Assembly (NCBI GenBank): GCA_037444575.1
Contig: JBBIME010000008.1
Coordinates: 186,001 to 250,000, forward strand
Source: Bacteriovorax sp037444575
GTDB lineage: Bacteria > Bdellovibrionota > Bacteriovoracia > Bacteriovoracales > Bacteriovoracaceae
Length of the DNA stretch: 64,000 nt
Direction: 5' to 3'
Shown here one piece after another: positions 51,752 to 60,272 of this stretch. Each line of letters begins with the position of its first letter. Position 1 is the stretch's first letter. Position numbers and translations under genes: made by a program. The notes beneath the pieces are model-generated. The model saw only the letters and a program-made list of their open reading frames with translations, was not told where the DNA came from and ran no database searches.

Positions 51752-52490
51752 TTTTAAGCTCTTTTATGAAATGGTAATATAGCATTAGTAAAAATAAAAA
51801 ACCTGAAATCGTCATTGGTAGAAAAAATCCTTTAAAATGGAAACTATTGAAAGTAACTGCACCTGCAATTGACCCAAAGGTGAAAAATAAAATGATTACA
51901 ATTCTCATTATCGTCGGTTTAAATTCATTTTTTGCTATTTTATCTAATTTTTTTATATTTAGAATCCTTGCCAATCCTATTCCCAGGTCAGTGGTTAGAC
52001 CAGTCAAGTGAGTTGTTCTGATGACGTATCTACTCACAGAGGTTATTGCACCATTTTGCAACCCACATGTTAAACATAGTATTGCCAATAAGTAATAATC
52101 TCTTGTTTGATTGAGTGGTTCTCCAAAGTCTCCCCAAAAACCTAAATTTCCTAAAATATACAATGCAAAGATTAAAGTAAAAATCACACCAAAAATTACA
52201 TAGTATTTTGGACGCTCTTTTTTAATGATTCTTATATCTATTAAAAAACCACTAAGGATAACTCCCAATAGAAAAAAAATTGGCACCGTTAAAAATCGAA
52301 TTGCTTGATTCCAATTATTTAATGCCAATTCGCTTCCAAAAAGAGTTGCAAATCCAGTTATGTGTGAAACAAAGCGGTGACAAGTTAGATAACCAGCAAT
52401 ATTTAGAACTCCAGCTTGAAAGGCCATTAGTATCCAAATAAGAATATTACTTCGGGAGTAGTGCGATATTGTGTCATTACCTGTAATCAT
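51738..52490 (-). CDS. DUF1275 (YoaK/UPF0126-type) membrane protein
   Basis: 250 residues with six predicted transmembrane helices. The family start AFQAGVLNIAGYLTCHRFVSHITGFATLFGSELA and the later LCLTCGLQNGAITSVSRYVIRTTHLTGLTTDLGIGL are diagnostic. Biochemical function of the family is not established. First gene of the operon with the DAC-like protein, with an operator-like dyad 20 bp upstream of its ATG. Confidence 0.85.
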   Translation of the reverse strand: MITGNDTISHYSRSNILIWILMAFQAGVLNIAGYLTCHRFVSHITGFATLFGSELALNNWNQAIRFLTVPIFFLLGVILSGFLIDIRIIKKERPKYYVIFGVIFTLIFALYILGNLGFWGDFGEPLNQTRDYYLLAILCLTCGLQNGAITSVSRYVIRTTHLTGLTTDLGIGLARILNIKKLDKIAKNEFKPTIMRIVIILFFTFGSIAGAVTFNSFHFKGFFLPMTISGFLFLLMLYYHFIKELKNEFN

Positions 52491-52509
52491 GATAATAACA
52501 CCTTACCAT

Positions 52510-52531
52510 TTATTGCATTGTCGTGCAATAA
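52510..52531. promoter_or_regulatory. Operator dyad TTATTGCA-N6-TGCAATAA (site 1)
   Basis: Perfect 8-bp arms with a 6-base centre in the divergent region between the DUF1275 gene and the methyltransferase gene at 52601. The same sequence occurs exactly at 55874-55895 and approximately at 55791-55813. The core TTGCA-N6-TGCAA has the 5-6-5 geometry of Crp/Fnr-type sites. Confidence 0.7.
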
Positions 52532-52600
52532 GGATTTGACTCACTTAAAAAATGATGTGATAAATGATGTTACTAACTGCTATTTGAATAAAATAATATT

Positions 52601-53275
52601 ATGATCAAATTTGATTTGTCGTTAAGAGAAGAATTGTCTGAAGATTTTGAAAAGAATCCACTTATTTGCAATATTGATAAAATTCGAACTGGTGACTTAG
52701 TTTTAACCGATGAGGCATTTGATAAAGTACTGCCAAAATTTTATCAACATTGCTCAGCTGTACATTGGACTTCTTATGAGGTAGCTAAGGTTATTGTCGA
52801 ATGGGTTAAGCCTTATCATGAAAAGAATTTTATCGATATTGGTTGTGGACTTGGCAAGCTTTGTTTTTATTTAGGAATTTATACTAAATTGAAAGTAAGT
52901 GGAATTGAGCAACGAAAGCAGTTGGTTGACATTGCAAAAAAAATAGCTAATTCAAATAATCTTAATATTAATATAATTCATGGAAACATTTTAAACTTAG
53001 AGTGGACCAATAATGATATTTTCTATTTCTTTAATCCATTTTATGAACAAGTTTTTGGGATTGATTTATTGCAAATCGATAAAACGATAAATTTTAGTCA
53101 AGAAAACTTTCATAGATATACTTTGTTCGTTTATGAAAAATTGTGTGCGTTACCTGCAGGAAAAATAATTATTACTTATCATGGTTTCGGTAAGGCACCA
53201 CCTCCAACTTGGAAGCTTATAAAAAGCAAGTTTATTAGAGGTGGTTTCTTGGAATTATGGGAAAAGGTACAATGA
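52601..53275 (+). CDS. SAM-dependent methyltransferase
   Basis: 224 residues. Motif I FIDIGCGLGKLCFYLG (about 77-92), acidic residue in VSGIEQRKQLVD, and post-motifs IIHGNIL and FYFFNPFYEQVF. A class I methyltransferase resembling DOT1-like or generic rRNA/protein types; substrate unknown. Preceded by operator site 1. Its stop codon directly abuts the convergent gcvH stop codon. Confidence 0.75.
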   Translation: MIKFDLSLREELSEDFEKNPLICNIDKIRTGDLVLTDEAFDKVLPKFYQHCSAVHWTSYEVAKVIVEWVKPYHEKNFIDIGCGLGKLCFYLGIYTKLKVSGIEQRKQLVDIAKKIANSNNLNINIIHGNILNLEWTNNDIFYFFNPFYEQVFGIDLLQIDKTINFSQENFHRYTLFVYEKLCALPAGKIIITYHGFGKAPPPTWKLIKSKFIRGGFLELWEKVQ

Positions 53276-53668
53276 TTATTTCTGATTAGTTATGTATTCA
53301 TTGTACTCTTGTGGAGATAGTAGTTTGTCGAATTCAAGCTGTGAAGCCGGTTGAATTTTAATCATCCAAGCTTCTTCATATGGTGATTCATTGCATTTTT
53401 CTGGGTTTGAAATAACAAGTGCATTTACTTCAATAACCTTTCCCGATACAGGTGTATAAAGATCACTGACTGACTTAATTGATTCAACTACACCAAAAGA
53501 TTGATGTGCTAATAATTCGGTATTAATTTTAGGAAGTTCTGCAAAAACAATATCACCAAGTGCAGATTGTGCATAATCTGTAATTCCTATAATAATAAGT
53601 CCATTATCAATCTTGGCCCATTCGTGTTCTTTTGTGTATTTCAAGTTATTTGGTATTATGCATGTCAT
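53276..53668 (-). CDS. gcvH: Glycine cleavage system H protein
   Basis: 130 residues. Lipoyl-lysine Lys65 in VVESIKSVSDLYTPVSGKV; start region YTKEHEWAKI and end NEYITNQK are typical. It shuttles the aminomethyl group between P, T and L proteins. Last gene of gap-gcvT-gcvH; no spacer between gcvT stop and its ATG. Confidence 0.95.
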   Translation of the reverse strand: MTCIIPNNLKYTKEHEWAKIDNGLIIIGITDYAQSALGDIVFAELPKINTELLAHQSFGVVESIKSVSDLYTPVSGKVIEVNALVISNPEKCNESPYEEAWMIKIQPASQLEFDKLLSPQEYNEYITNQK

Positions 53669-54745
53669 TTATTTATGTCCTCCAGTTATAAATGGTTTAG
53701 TATGTATATTGGCTTCACAATAAACACCTCGAATATTGATGAAGTATTTTTCTATTTTTTCAATATCTTTATTTTCAATTAGTCCCATGCATATGCCCTT
53801 GTGATCTTGAATTGACATGGTTCCTGAAGTAACTTTTCCAACAACTCTCTTATCTTGATTTAATATTTCATAACCTTCTCGAGGGATACCGTTTTTAATT
53901 GAGAGCTTAGTAAGTTTATATATAGGATTATAATTCGAGAGGAAGGTTTTTCCTATAAAGTTGGGTCTATTAGTTTTTAAAGTCCATGAAAGCCCAGAAT
54001 CTAATGGGGTAATGAAATCTGTTAACTCATGTCCATATAGAGGATAGCATACCTCTATACGAAGAACATCTCTTGCAGCAAGACCACATGGAACAACACC
54101 TATACTTTTTAATTTTTTCCATAATATACACGCAAATGCATGGCTCGAAAAAATTTCAAAACCATCTTCTCCTGTATAACCAGTTCTTGCTATAAGTAAC
54201 TTATCTTTTTCAAGTCCATTATTTATAATTGAATAATAAGGAAAATTTTCAGGAATTTTTATTCCAACCTCTTTTAAAACTTTTTCTGCATTTGGCCCTT
54301 GGACTGCGATGAGAGAATATTCATCTGATAGATTTTTTAATTTGCAATCAAATGATGAAATTTGCGATTTAATCCAATCAAAATCTTTTTTTATATTAGA
54401 AGCATTTACACATAAAAGAACTTGGTTATCAGTAAGTTTATATGCGATCAGATCATCTATTATTGTTCCATCTTCACGACAAAGTGGTGAGTAAACAGCC
54501 TTTTTTAATTCAAGGTTTGTGAAATCGTTTGTAATGATATAATCCACAAATGATATTGCTTGTGGCCCTTCAATTAAAAATTCACCCATGTGGCTTACAT
54601 CAAACATCCCTACATTCTTTCGAACTGCAATAACTTCTTCTTTTACTGATGAATATTGAAGGGGCATGTCATAGCCTGCAAAATGAGCCATTTTTGCATT
54701 TAATATTATATGTTCATTGTGTAATGACGTTTTTTGTATTTTCAC
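53669..54745 (-). CDS. gcvT: Aminomethyltransferase (glycine cleavage T protein)
   Basis: 358 residues, normal length. Family signatures: MAHFAGYDMPLQYSSVKEEVIAVRKNVGMFDVSHMGEF, RTGYTGEDGFEIF, LAARDVLRIEVCYPLYGHE and a C-terminal GIPREGYEIL barrel. It releases ammonia and transfers the C1 unit to tetrahydrofolate. Between gap (1 bp) and gcvH (0 bp). Confidence 0.95.
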   Translation of the reverse strand: MKIQKTSLHNEHIILNAKMAHFAGYDMPLQYSSVKEEVIAVRKNVGMFDVSHMGEFLIEGPQAISFVDYIITNDFTNLELKKAVYSPLCREDGTIIDDLIAYKLTDNQVLLCVNASNIKKDFDWIKSQISSFDCKLKNLSDEYSLIAVQGPNAEKVLKEVGIKIPENFPYYSIINNGLEKDKLLIARTGYTGEDGFEIFSSHAFACILWKKLKSIGVVPCGLAARDVLRIEVCYPLYGHELTDFITPLDSGLSWTLKTNRPNFIGKTFLSNYNPIYKLTKLSIKNGIPREGYEILNQDKRVVGKVTSGTMSIQDHKGICMGLIENKDIEKIEKYFINIRGVYCEANIHTKPFITGGHK

Positions 54746-54746
54746 T

Positions 54747-55763
54747 TTAATTTAGTCCTTTTGAATTTATATACTTAATTAAATCAATTATTCGGTTAGA
54801 AAAACCGCATTCATTGTCATACCACAATACTACTTTTAAAGTATTTCCGATTACATTTGTTAATTTTGAATCTACAACAGCTGAAAATCTAGTGTTGATG
54901 AAATCTACAGATGTGAGCTCTTCAGTTTCATATTTAATGATTCCTTTAAGATATGTTTCAGATGCTTCTTTTAAGGTTTCATTAACTAACTCTTTCGTTA
55001 TTTTTTTTTGAACATTAAAAGTTAAATCGGCTAGAGAAACATCTTGAACTGGAACTCTAATAGAATAACCATCAATAATATTTTTTAGTTCAGGCATTAT
55101 TTCGCTGAGTGCTTTTGTCGCTCCTGTCGATGTAGGAATTATTGACAGATTTGCGGCTCTTCCCCTTCTTGGATCTGAATGTGCAGAGTCTAATAAAACT
55201 TGATCAGATGTATAGGCGTGAACTGTTAATAATAAACCATTTTTGATTTCAAATTTTGAATGAATTATTCTAGCGATTGGTGTTATGCAATTAGTGGTAC
55301 AGCTTGCATTGGAAATAACATGGTGCTTTGATGGGTCATAAAGATGGTGATTTATTCCTAATACAAACGTAGCGTCTAGATTAATGCCAGGGGAGCAAAG
55401 AATTACTTTTTTAACTGACCCTTTGATGTGGTGGGAAAGAACATCTCGCTCTTTAAATTTTCCTGTTGCATCTATGACGACTTGAACCTTATTTTCATTC
55501 CACGGAATATCTCTAGGGTTTTCAAAACTTAAGAATTTTATAGTCTTGTTATTAATTATGATAAAGTCTTTTTGAATTTTTATTTCGGATTTAATTCTCC
55601 CGTGAATAGAATCGTACTTTAAAAGATGAACAAGTTCTTCTATGTTACCAAGGTTATTTACAGCAACTATCTCGAGTTTATTTTCATTTCTAAGAATAAA
55701 TTCTCGTAGAATAGTTCGTCCAATACGCCCCATTCCATTGATACCAATTTTTATTTTTCCCAT
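54747..55763 (-). CDS. gap: Glyceraldehyde-3-phosphate dehydrogenase, type I
   Basis: 338 residues from Met at 55763 (GGAAG 5 bases upstream, normal GAPDH start MGKIKIGINGMGRIGR); an open frame extends to 55799. Catalytic Cys155 in SNASCTTNCITP; HAYTSDQ and RRGRAANLSIIPTSTGATKA are intact. The NAD-selecting Asp after the second beta strand is Asn37 (VAVNNLGN), a change seen in enzymes tolerant of NADP. Co-transcription with gcvT and gcvH, opposite gcvP and malic enzyme, suggests a gluconeogenic role on amino acids (inference). Confidence 0.92.
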   Translation of the reverse strand: MGKIKIGINGMGRIGRTILREFILRNENKLEIVAVNNLGNIEELVHLLKYDSIHGRIKSEIKIQKDFIIINNKTIKFLSFENPRDIPWNENKVQVVIDATGKFKERDVLSHHIKGSVKKVILCSPGINLDATFVLGINHHLYDPSKHHVISNASCTTNCITPIARIIHSKFEIKNGLLLTVHAYTSDQVLLDSAHSDPRRGRAANLSIIPTSTGATKALSEIMPELKNIIDGYSIRVPVQDVSLADLTFNVQKKITKELVNETLKEASETYLKGIIKYETEELTSVDFINTRFSAVVDSKLTNVIGNTLKVVLWYDNECGFSNRIIDLIKYINSKGLN

Positions 55764-55790
55764 GAAAACTTCCAGTTTTTTCATTTTTTT

Positions 55791-55813
55791 ATACTGCACG
55801 ATGTTGCAATATG
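55791..55813. promoter_or_regulatory. Operator dyad, imperfect (site 3)
   Basis: ACTGCA-CGATGT-TGCAAT, one mismatch from TTATTGCA-N6-TGCAATAA within the inner arms, just upstream of the chosen gap start. Overlap with the 5' extension of the gap frame supports the shorter gap start. Confidence 0.5.
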
Positions 55814-55873
55814 AAGTTCTGATTTAATATTCTCAAGTTTTAATTATAAAGTTCTATAGACCAATTCATTTTT

Positions 55874-55895
55874 TTATTGCATGATATTGCAATAA
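55874..55895. promoter_or_regulatory. Operator dyad TTATTGCA-N6-TGCAATAA (site 2)
   Basis: Perfect 8-bp arms, centre TGATAT, between gap (minus) and gcvP (plus), 135 bp before the gcvP ATG. Identical arms to site 1, 3.3 kb away. The surrounding 230 bp is very AT-rich and contains no recognisable glycine riboswitch. Confidence 0.7.
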
Positions 55896-56029
55896 AGGCA
55901 AGTGTTATAATGAAATATTTATTATTGATATAATTTTTTATTAAAATTTATTTTTAAATGTTTGAGTAGTCTACTAATAACAGAATGGTATGCTATTCAT
56001 TGTTTCTTAGTAAAAGGAAGTGAGACAAA

Positions 56030-59000
56030 ATGAATGAAGAATATTTTAACAAATTATCATATGACCCAAAAAAACTTAAACGAGAATTAAAAAAATATTA
56101 TATTGCATCTACAAAAGAAGAACAAAAAGAGATGTTGGATTTGATAAAATTAAAAGACTTTAAAGATCTTTTTTTACATATTCCTGAAAAATTAAAATTT
56201 ACTTCTCCACCATTTGTTTCAGAAGAGTTGAATTACACAGAACTCATTTCTGATTTAGAATCTATAGCTTCAAGAAATAATTTAAAGACATGTTTTATAG
56301 GTGATGGACTAAAAAATTATAAAGTAGGAAAGATTATACCATATGTGTCTAACTTACGAGGGCTAACTACAGCTTATACCCCTTATCAACCAGAAAGGTC
56401 CCAAGGCACTTTACAGTCAATTTGGATATATTCTTCAGTTTTATCAATGTTAACTGGATTTGAGGCCATAAGTGCTTCTCTCTATGATCGTTCAACCGCA
56501 ATTTTTGAAGCAATTCAAACGTCAATGAGAATTATAAAGGGAAGTAATGTCGTTCTTATCTGTGAATCTATATATCCAGATGATATTGAAGTAATTAAAA
56601 CACTATCTGCAGGCACAAGTCTTAGAATAATAACTGTTCCTATTGATCCAATAACTGGTACGACTGATTTAAATATTTTAATTAAAATAGCTAAAGAATT
56701 AGGTTCTAAGCTTTCAGGGATTATTTATCCACAAGTTAATAATTTGGGAAATTTAGAAGATGTTCATTTGATAACCGATTTATGTTGGGAACTAAATGTT
56801 CAAGCTATCGCAATAATTGATCCAATGCTTTTAGCGACAAAAGGACTAGTTTCACCTGTTGACTTTGGTACAAAGAAGCAAGGTGCTCATATGATAGTAG
56901 GAGAAGGACAGCACCTAGCTATTGGTCCTAACTTTGGAGGCCCAGGGCTTGGCATTTTTGGAATTAGATATAATCAAAATAATAAAGATGATATCAGATC
57001 TACAGCAGGTCGATTTATTGGGAAAACAAAAGATGCCAAAGGGAATGAGTGTTTGTGCATGGTTCTTTCAACTAGGGAACAACATATTCGTCGTGAAAAA
57101 GCGACATCAAATATTTGTTCAAATCAATCCTTTATTGCCACCTTGGCAGGAGCATCTATTTTAGAACGTGGCGAGAAGGGCACTGTTGAAATTTGTCAAA
57201 AAATAAGAATGTTGGCTTTGTTTGCTGCTAAAGAATTAACTAAATTTAAAGGTGTTAATTTGGCTTTTCCCTCAACTTCTTTTTATAATGAATTTACTCT
57301 AGAGCTTCCTGTAAAAGTCAAAGAGGTTCAGCGAAAAGCCTTATTAGCAAACATGCAGTTAGGAATTGATGTAAGTGAAAGACTAAAAGTTGAAAGAAAT
57401 CTTTTATTACTTTCCTTTTTTGATATTCACTCTAAAGAAGACATTGAAAAAATAATTTTATTATTTGAAACAATTTTTGACAAAAATGAAGAAAGTCAGA
57501 ATTTAACAGACATACCTACAAAATTTTTAAGGAGTGATGAAGTTTGTTTGCCTAATTTTAAGTTTGAAGAATTAAAAGAATTTTATCAGAATTTGTCTGA
57601 TTTAAACTTGAGTCCAGATGATCATTTATATCCACTTGGCTCATGTACTATGAAATATAACCCATATATAAACGATTATGCTGCTTCTTTAAGAGGTTTT
57701 ACAGATATCCATCCACAAGCACCAATTCAAGACGTGCAGGGGTGTTTAGAAATTCTATATAATATTCAAGAAATGTTTAAATCTATTACAGGTTTAGCCG
57801 GAGTGACAACCCAGCCAGTTGCAGGGGCACAGGGAGAATTGGTTGGGATTAAACTTTTTCAAGCCTATCACAAAAACAATGGAGAGGGAGAAATAAGAAA
57901 TATTTTATTAATTCCAAAATCCGCACATGGAACAAATCCTGCTACTGCAGCGATGGCCGGATTTGAGACAAAGGTAGTAGATGGAATTGCATATGGAATC
58001 ATAACTATTGAAGCTGATCAAACTGGTCAAATCGATTTTAATCAAATGAAGCAAATTGTAGAGAAATATAACAAACGTATTGCAGGAATAATGGTTACGA
58101 ATCCCAATACTTCGGGAATTTTTGAAATTAATTTTAGAGAGATTGCAGATCTTATCCATTCTGTAGGAGGTCTCGTCTATATGGATGGGGCAAATATGAA
58201 TGCAATAGCAGGTTGGATTGATTTGAATAAAATGGGAGTCGATGCCGTACATAATAATTTACATAAAACATGGTCAATTCCACATGGTGGTGGTGGGCCT
58301 GGTGATGCGATTGTCGCTGTATCTGAAAAATTAGTTGATTACTTACCAGGATTTCAAATTATTAGAATTGGTGATTCTTTTGATTTGAAGAAAAACAATA
58401 AATCAATTGGATCTTTTCATCGTCATTTTGGAAATTTTGCTCATAAAATCAGGACATATACTTATTTAAGGGCCTTGGGGGGGAATGGTGTAAGAGAAAT
58501 GTCTGCTGTAGCTGTTCTATCATCACGATATTTGTTTGAAAAATTTAAATTAAACTTTCTGACACTACCTTTAAATTGTGAGAATGAAGCTAGGATGCAT
58601 GAATTTATTCTAACTTTTTCAAAAGATACATTTGATAAAATTGAAAAGAGTGGAACTCCAAAATCTCAAGCTATCTCAAAAATAGGGAAACTTTTTTTGG
58701 ATTTCGGAATTCATGCACCTACGGTTGCTTTTCCCGAAGTATATGGTTTAATGATTGAGCCTACGGAATCATATACTAAAGAAGAATTAGATCATTTTGT
58801 TGAAATTGTGAATACAATTTTACATCTCGTTAATGACTCTCCACAAATTTTACAAACAGCACCACATTTTACTCCAATCCGAAAAGTTGATGAGGTTGAA
58901 GCTAATAGGATTTTAAATTTAATGGAACATTTAAATAATCTTCCAAAAATATCTAAGAATACAATTCATCCAGAGAAACTATTTAGAATGCATCTTGTTG

Positions 59001-59056
59001 ATATTTGCAAAATGATTTTGAAAGTACATGAAGAAAGATATGAAATTAAAAAATAA
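56030..59056 (+). CDS. gcvP: Glycine dehydrogenase (decarboxylating), P protein, PA-PB fusion
   Basis: 1008 residues. The first half (to about 480) is of the two-subunit GcvPA type (AYTPYQPERSQGTLQSIWIYSSVLSMLTG, YDRSTA). The second is of GcvPB type (LSPDDHLYPLGSCTMKYNP) with the PLP lysine Lys746 in NNLHKTWSIPHGGGGPGDA. It decarboxylates glycine with PLP and loads GcvH. AAGGAAGTGAG lies upstream of ATG. It heads the plus-strand operon with SPT-like and malic enzyme genes, and operator site 2 precedes it. Confidence 0.95.
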   Translation: MNEEYFNKLSYDPKKLKRELKKYYIASTKEEQKEMLDLIKLKDFKDLFLHIPEKLKFTSPPFVSEELNYTELISDLESIASRNNLKTCFIGDGLKNYKVGKIIPYVSNLRGLTTAYTPYQPERSQGTLQSIWIYSSVLSMLTGFEAISASLYDRSTAIFEAIQTSMRIIKGSNVVLICESIYPDDIEVIKTLSAGTSLRIITVPIDPITGTTDLNILIKIAKELGSKLSGIIYPQVNNLGNLEDVHLITDLCWELNVQAIAIIDPMLLATKGLVSPVDFGTKKQGAHMIVGEGQHLAIGPNFGGPGLGIFGIRYNQNNKDDIRSTAGRFIGKTKDAKGNECLCMVLSTREQHIRREKATSNICSNQSFIATLAGASILERGEKGTVEICQKIRMLALFAAKELTKFKGVNLAFPSTSFYNEFTLELPVKVKEVQRKALLANMQLGIDVSERLKVERNLLLLSFFDIHSKEDIEKIILLFETIFDKNEESQNLTDIPTKFLRSDEVCLPNFKFEELKEFYQNLSDLNLSPDDHLYPLGSCTMKYNPYINDYAASLRGFTDIHPQAPIQDVQGCLEILYNIQEMFKSITGLAGVTTQPVAGAQGELVGIKLFQAYHKNNGEGEIRNILLIPKSAHGTNPATAAMAGFETKVVDGIAYGIITIEADQTGQIDFNQMKQIVEKYNKRIAGIMVTNPNTSGIFEINFREIADLIHSVGGLVYMDGANMNAIAGWIDLNKMGVDAVHNNLHKTWSIPHGGGGPGDAIVAVSEKLVDYLPGFQIIRIGDSFDLKKNNKSIGSFHRHFGNFAHKIRTYTYLRALGGNGVREMSAVAVLSSRYLFEKFKLNFLTLPLNCENEARMHEFILTFSKDTFDKIEKSGTPKSQAISKIGKLFLDFGIHAPTVAFPEVYGLMIEPTESYTKEELDHFVEIVNTILHLVNDSPQILQTAPHFTPIRKVDEVEANRILNLMEHLNNLPKISKNTIHPEKLFRMHLVDICKMILKVHEERYEIKK

Positions 59057-60260
59057 TAAAATTCTTTCAGATAAAATTATGAAAAGAGTAACGGAAATGA
59101 GGACTAATGATTTATATCCATTTTTTCGTGCGATAGAGGACACCTGTGGATCATCTGTAATTGTAAAAGGCAAAAAGCAGATAATGATTGGAAGTAATAA
59201 TTACTTAGGCCTAACTCATCACCCTTATGTAAAAGAAGCAGCTATTAAAGCGATAGAGAAATTTGGAACAGGGTGTACAGGGTCTCGTTTCTTAAATGGA
59301 AATTTAAGTATTCATGATGATCTAGATATTAAAATTGCAAAATATTTGGGGCATGAAGCAGCACTTGTTTTTTCAACTGGTATGCAAACAAATTTGGGGG
59401 TGATCTCTACACTTTGTGGGCCAAAGGATTTATTAATTTTTGATTCTGAAAATCATGCATCAATAATTGATGCTTCTCGTTTGGCATTGGGGACAACTTT
59501 TAAATATAAACATAATGATATGGATTCCCTACATGATATTTTAAGGGAAAACATAGATCGATTTTCAAGAATGATTATAGTGACAGATGGTGTTTTTTCA
59601 ATGACGGGCAACGTAGTAAACCTGGGCAAAATTGTAGAGCTGGCTGAAAAATATAATGCGTTTATTTATCTTGATGATGCTCATGGGTTAGGAGTTATGG
59701 GACCGCAAGGGAGAGGAACCATGCATCATTTTGAGCTTGCAAATCATGTAGATTTTAATATGGGAACATTTTCAAAGTCCTTTGCTTCAATTGGAGGAGT
59801 TATTTCTGGGAAAAAAGATTCAATCGATTATATTCGTCATACAGCTCGATCTTTTATGTTTTCAGCGTCGATGCCACCATCGGCATTAGCTACAGTTTCT
59901 GCTTGCATTGATGTTGTTACTGAAGATGAAACAGTCCTCAAAAAATTATGGGAAAATGTAATATTTATGCGAGAAGGATTTAAAGAGTTAGGGTTTTATA
60001 CCTACGAGTCCCAAACTCCAATTATTCCAATATTTATAGGTGATGATATTAAAGCATTGCAGATTACAAAGTTTCTTGAAGAATGTGGAATATTTGCTAC
60101 GCCAGTATTATCACCTGCCGTACCAAAAGGAGAGGCACTAATTAGAACAAGCTATATGTCAACTCATGATAAAAATGATTTAAGTATTGTACTGGAAGTT
60201 TTATCTAAAGCTAAAAATAAATTTAAAATACCATCTCAAAAAAATAATTTTTTGCATTAA
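59028..60260 (+). CDS. Alpha-oxoamine synthase, serine palmitoyltransferase-like
   Basis: 410 residues. PLP fold type I with the AOS signature. GTGCTGSRFLNGNLSIHDDLD, VFSTGMQTNLGVIS, YLDDAHGLGVMGPQGRG and PLP lysine in MGTFSKSFASIGG are closest to Bacteroidetes-type serine palmitoyltransferases (TFSKS) rather than Kbl or BioF (TLGKA/TLGK-V). It would condense an amino acid with acyl-CoA; sphingolipid base synthesis is likely. Glycine C-acetyltransferase is the alternative, suggested by the gcvP neighbour. Overlaps gcvP by 29 bp; later ATGs at 59040 and 59079 are possible starts. Confidence 0.82.
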   Translation: MKKDMKLKNNKILSDKIMKRVTEMRTNDLYPFFRAIEDTCGSSVIVKGKKQIMIGSNNYLGLTHHPYVKEAAIKAIEKFGTGCTGSRFLNGNLSIHDDLDIKIAKYLGHEAALVFSTGMQTNLGVISTLCGPKDLLIFDSENHASIIDASRLALGTTFKYKHNDMDSLHDILRENIDRFSRMIIVTDGVFSMTGNVVNLGKIVELAEKYNAFIYLDDAHGLGVMGPQGRGTMHHFELANHVDFNMGTFSKSFASIGGVISGKKDSIDYIRHTARSFMFSASMPPSALATVSACIDVVTEDETVLKKLWENVIFMREGFKELGFYTYESQTPIIPIFIGDDIKALQITKFLEECGIFATPVLSPAVPKGEALIRTSYMSTHDKNDLSIVLEVLSKAKNKFKIPSQKNNFLH

Positions 60261-60272
60261 TAAGGATATTGT

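Noticed and set aside
55800..56029. Glycine riboswitch before gcvP or gap
   Set aside because: No conserved glycine aptamer core is visible; the region is AT-rich with two operator-like dyads instead.
57908..58252. 114-codon minus-strand ORF inside gcvP
   Set aside because: Lies wholly opposite the conserved PLP domain of gcvP; Cys/His/Ile-rich composition is typical of an antisense shadow.
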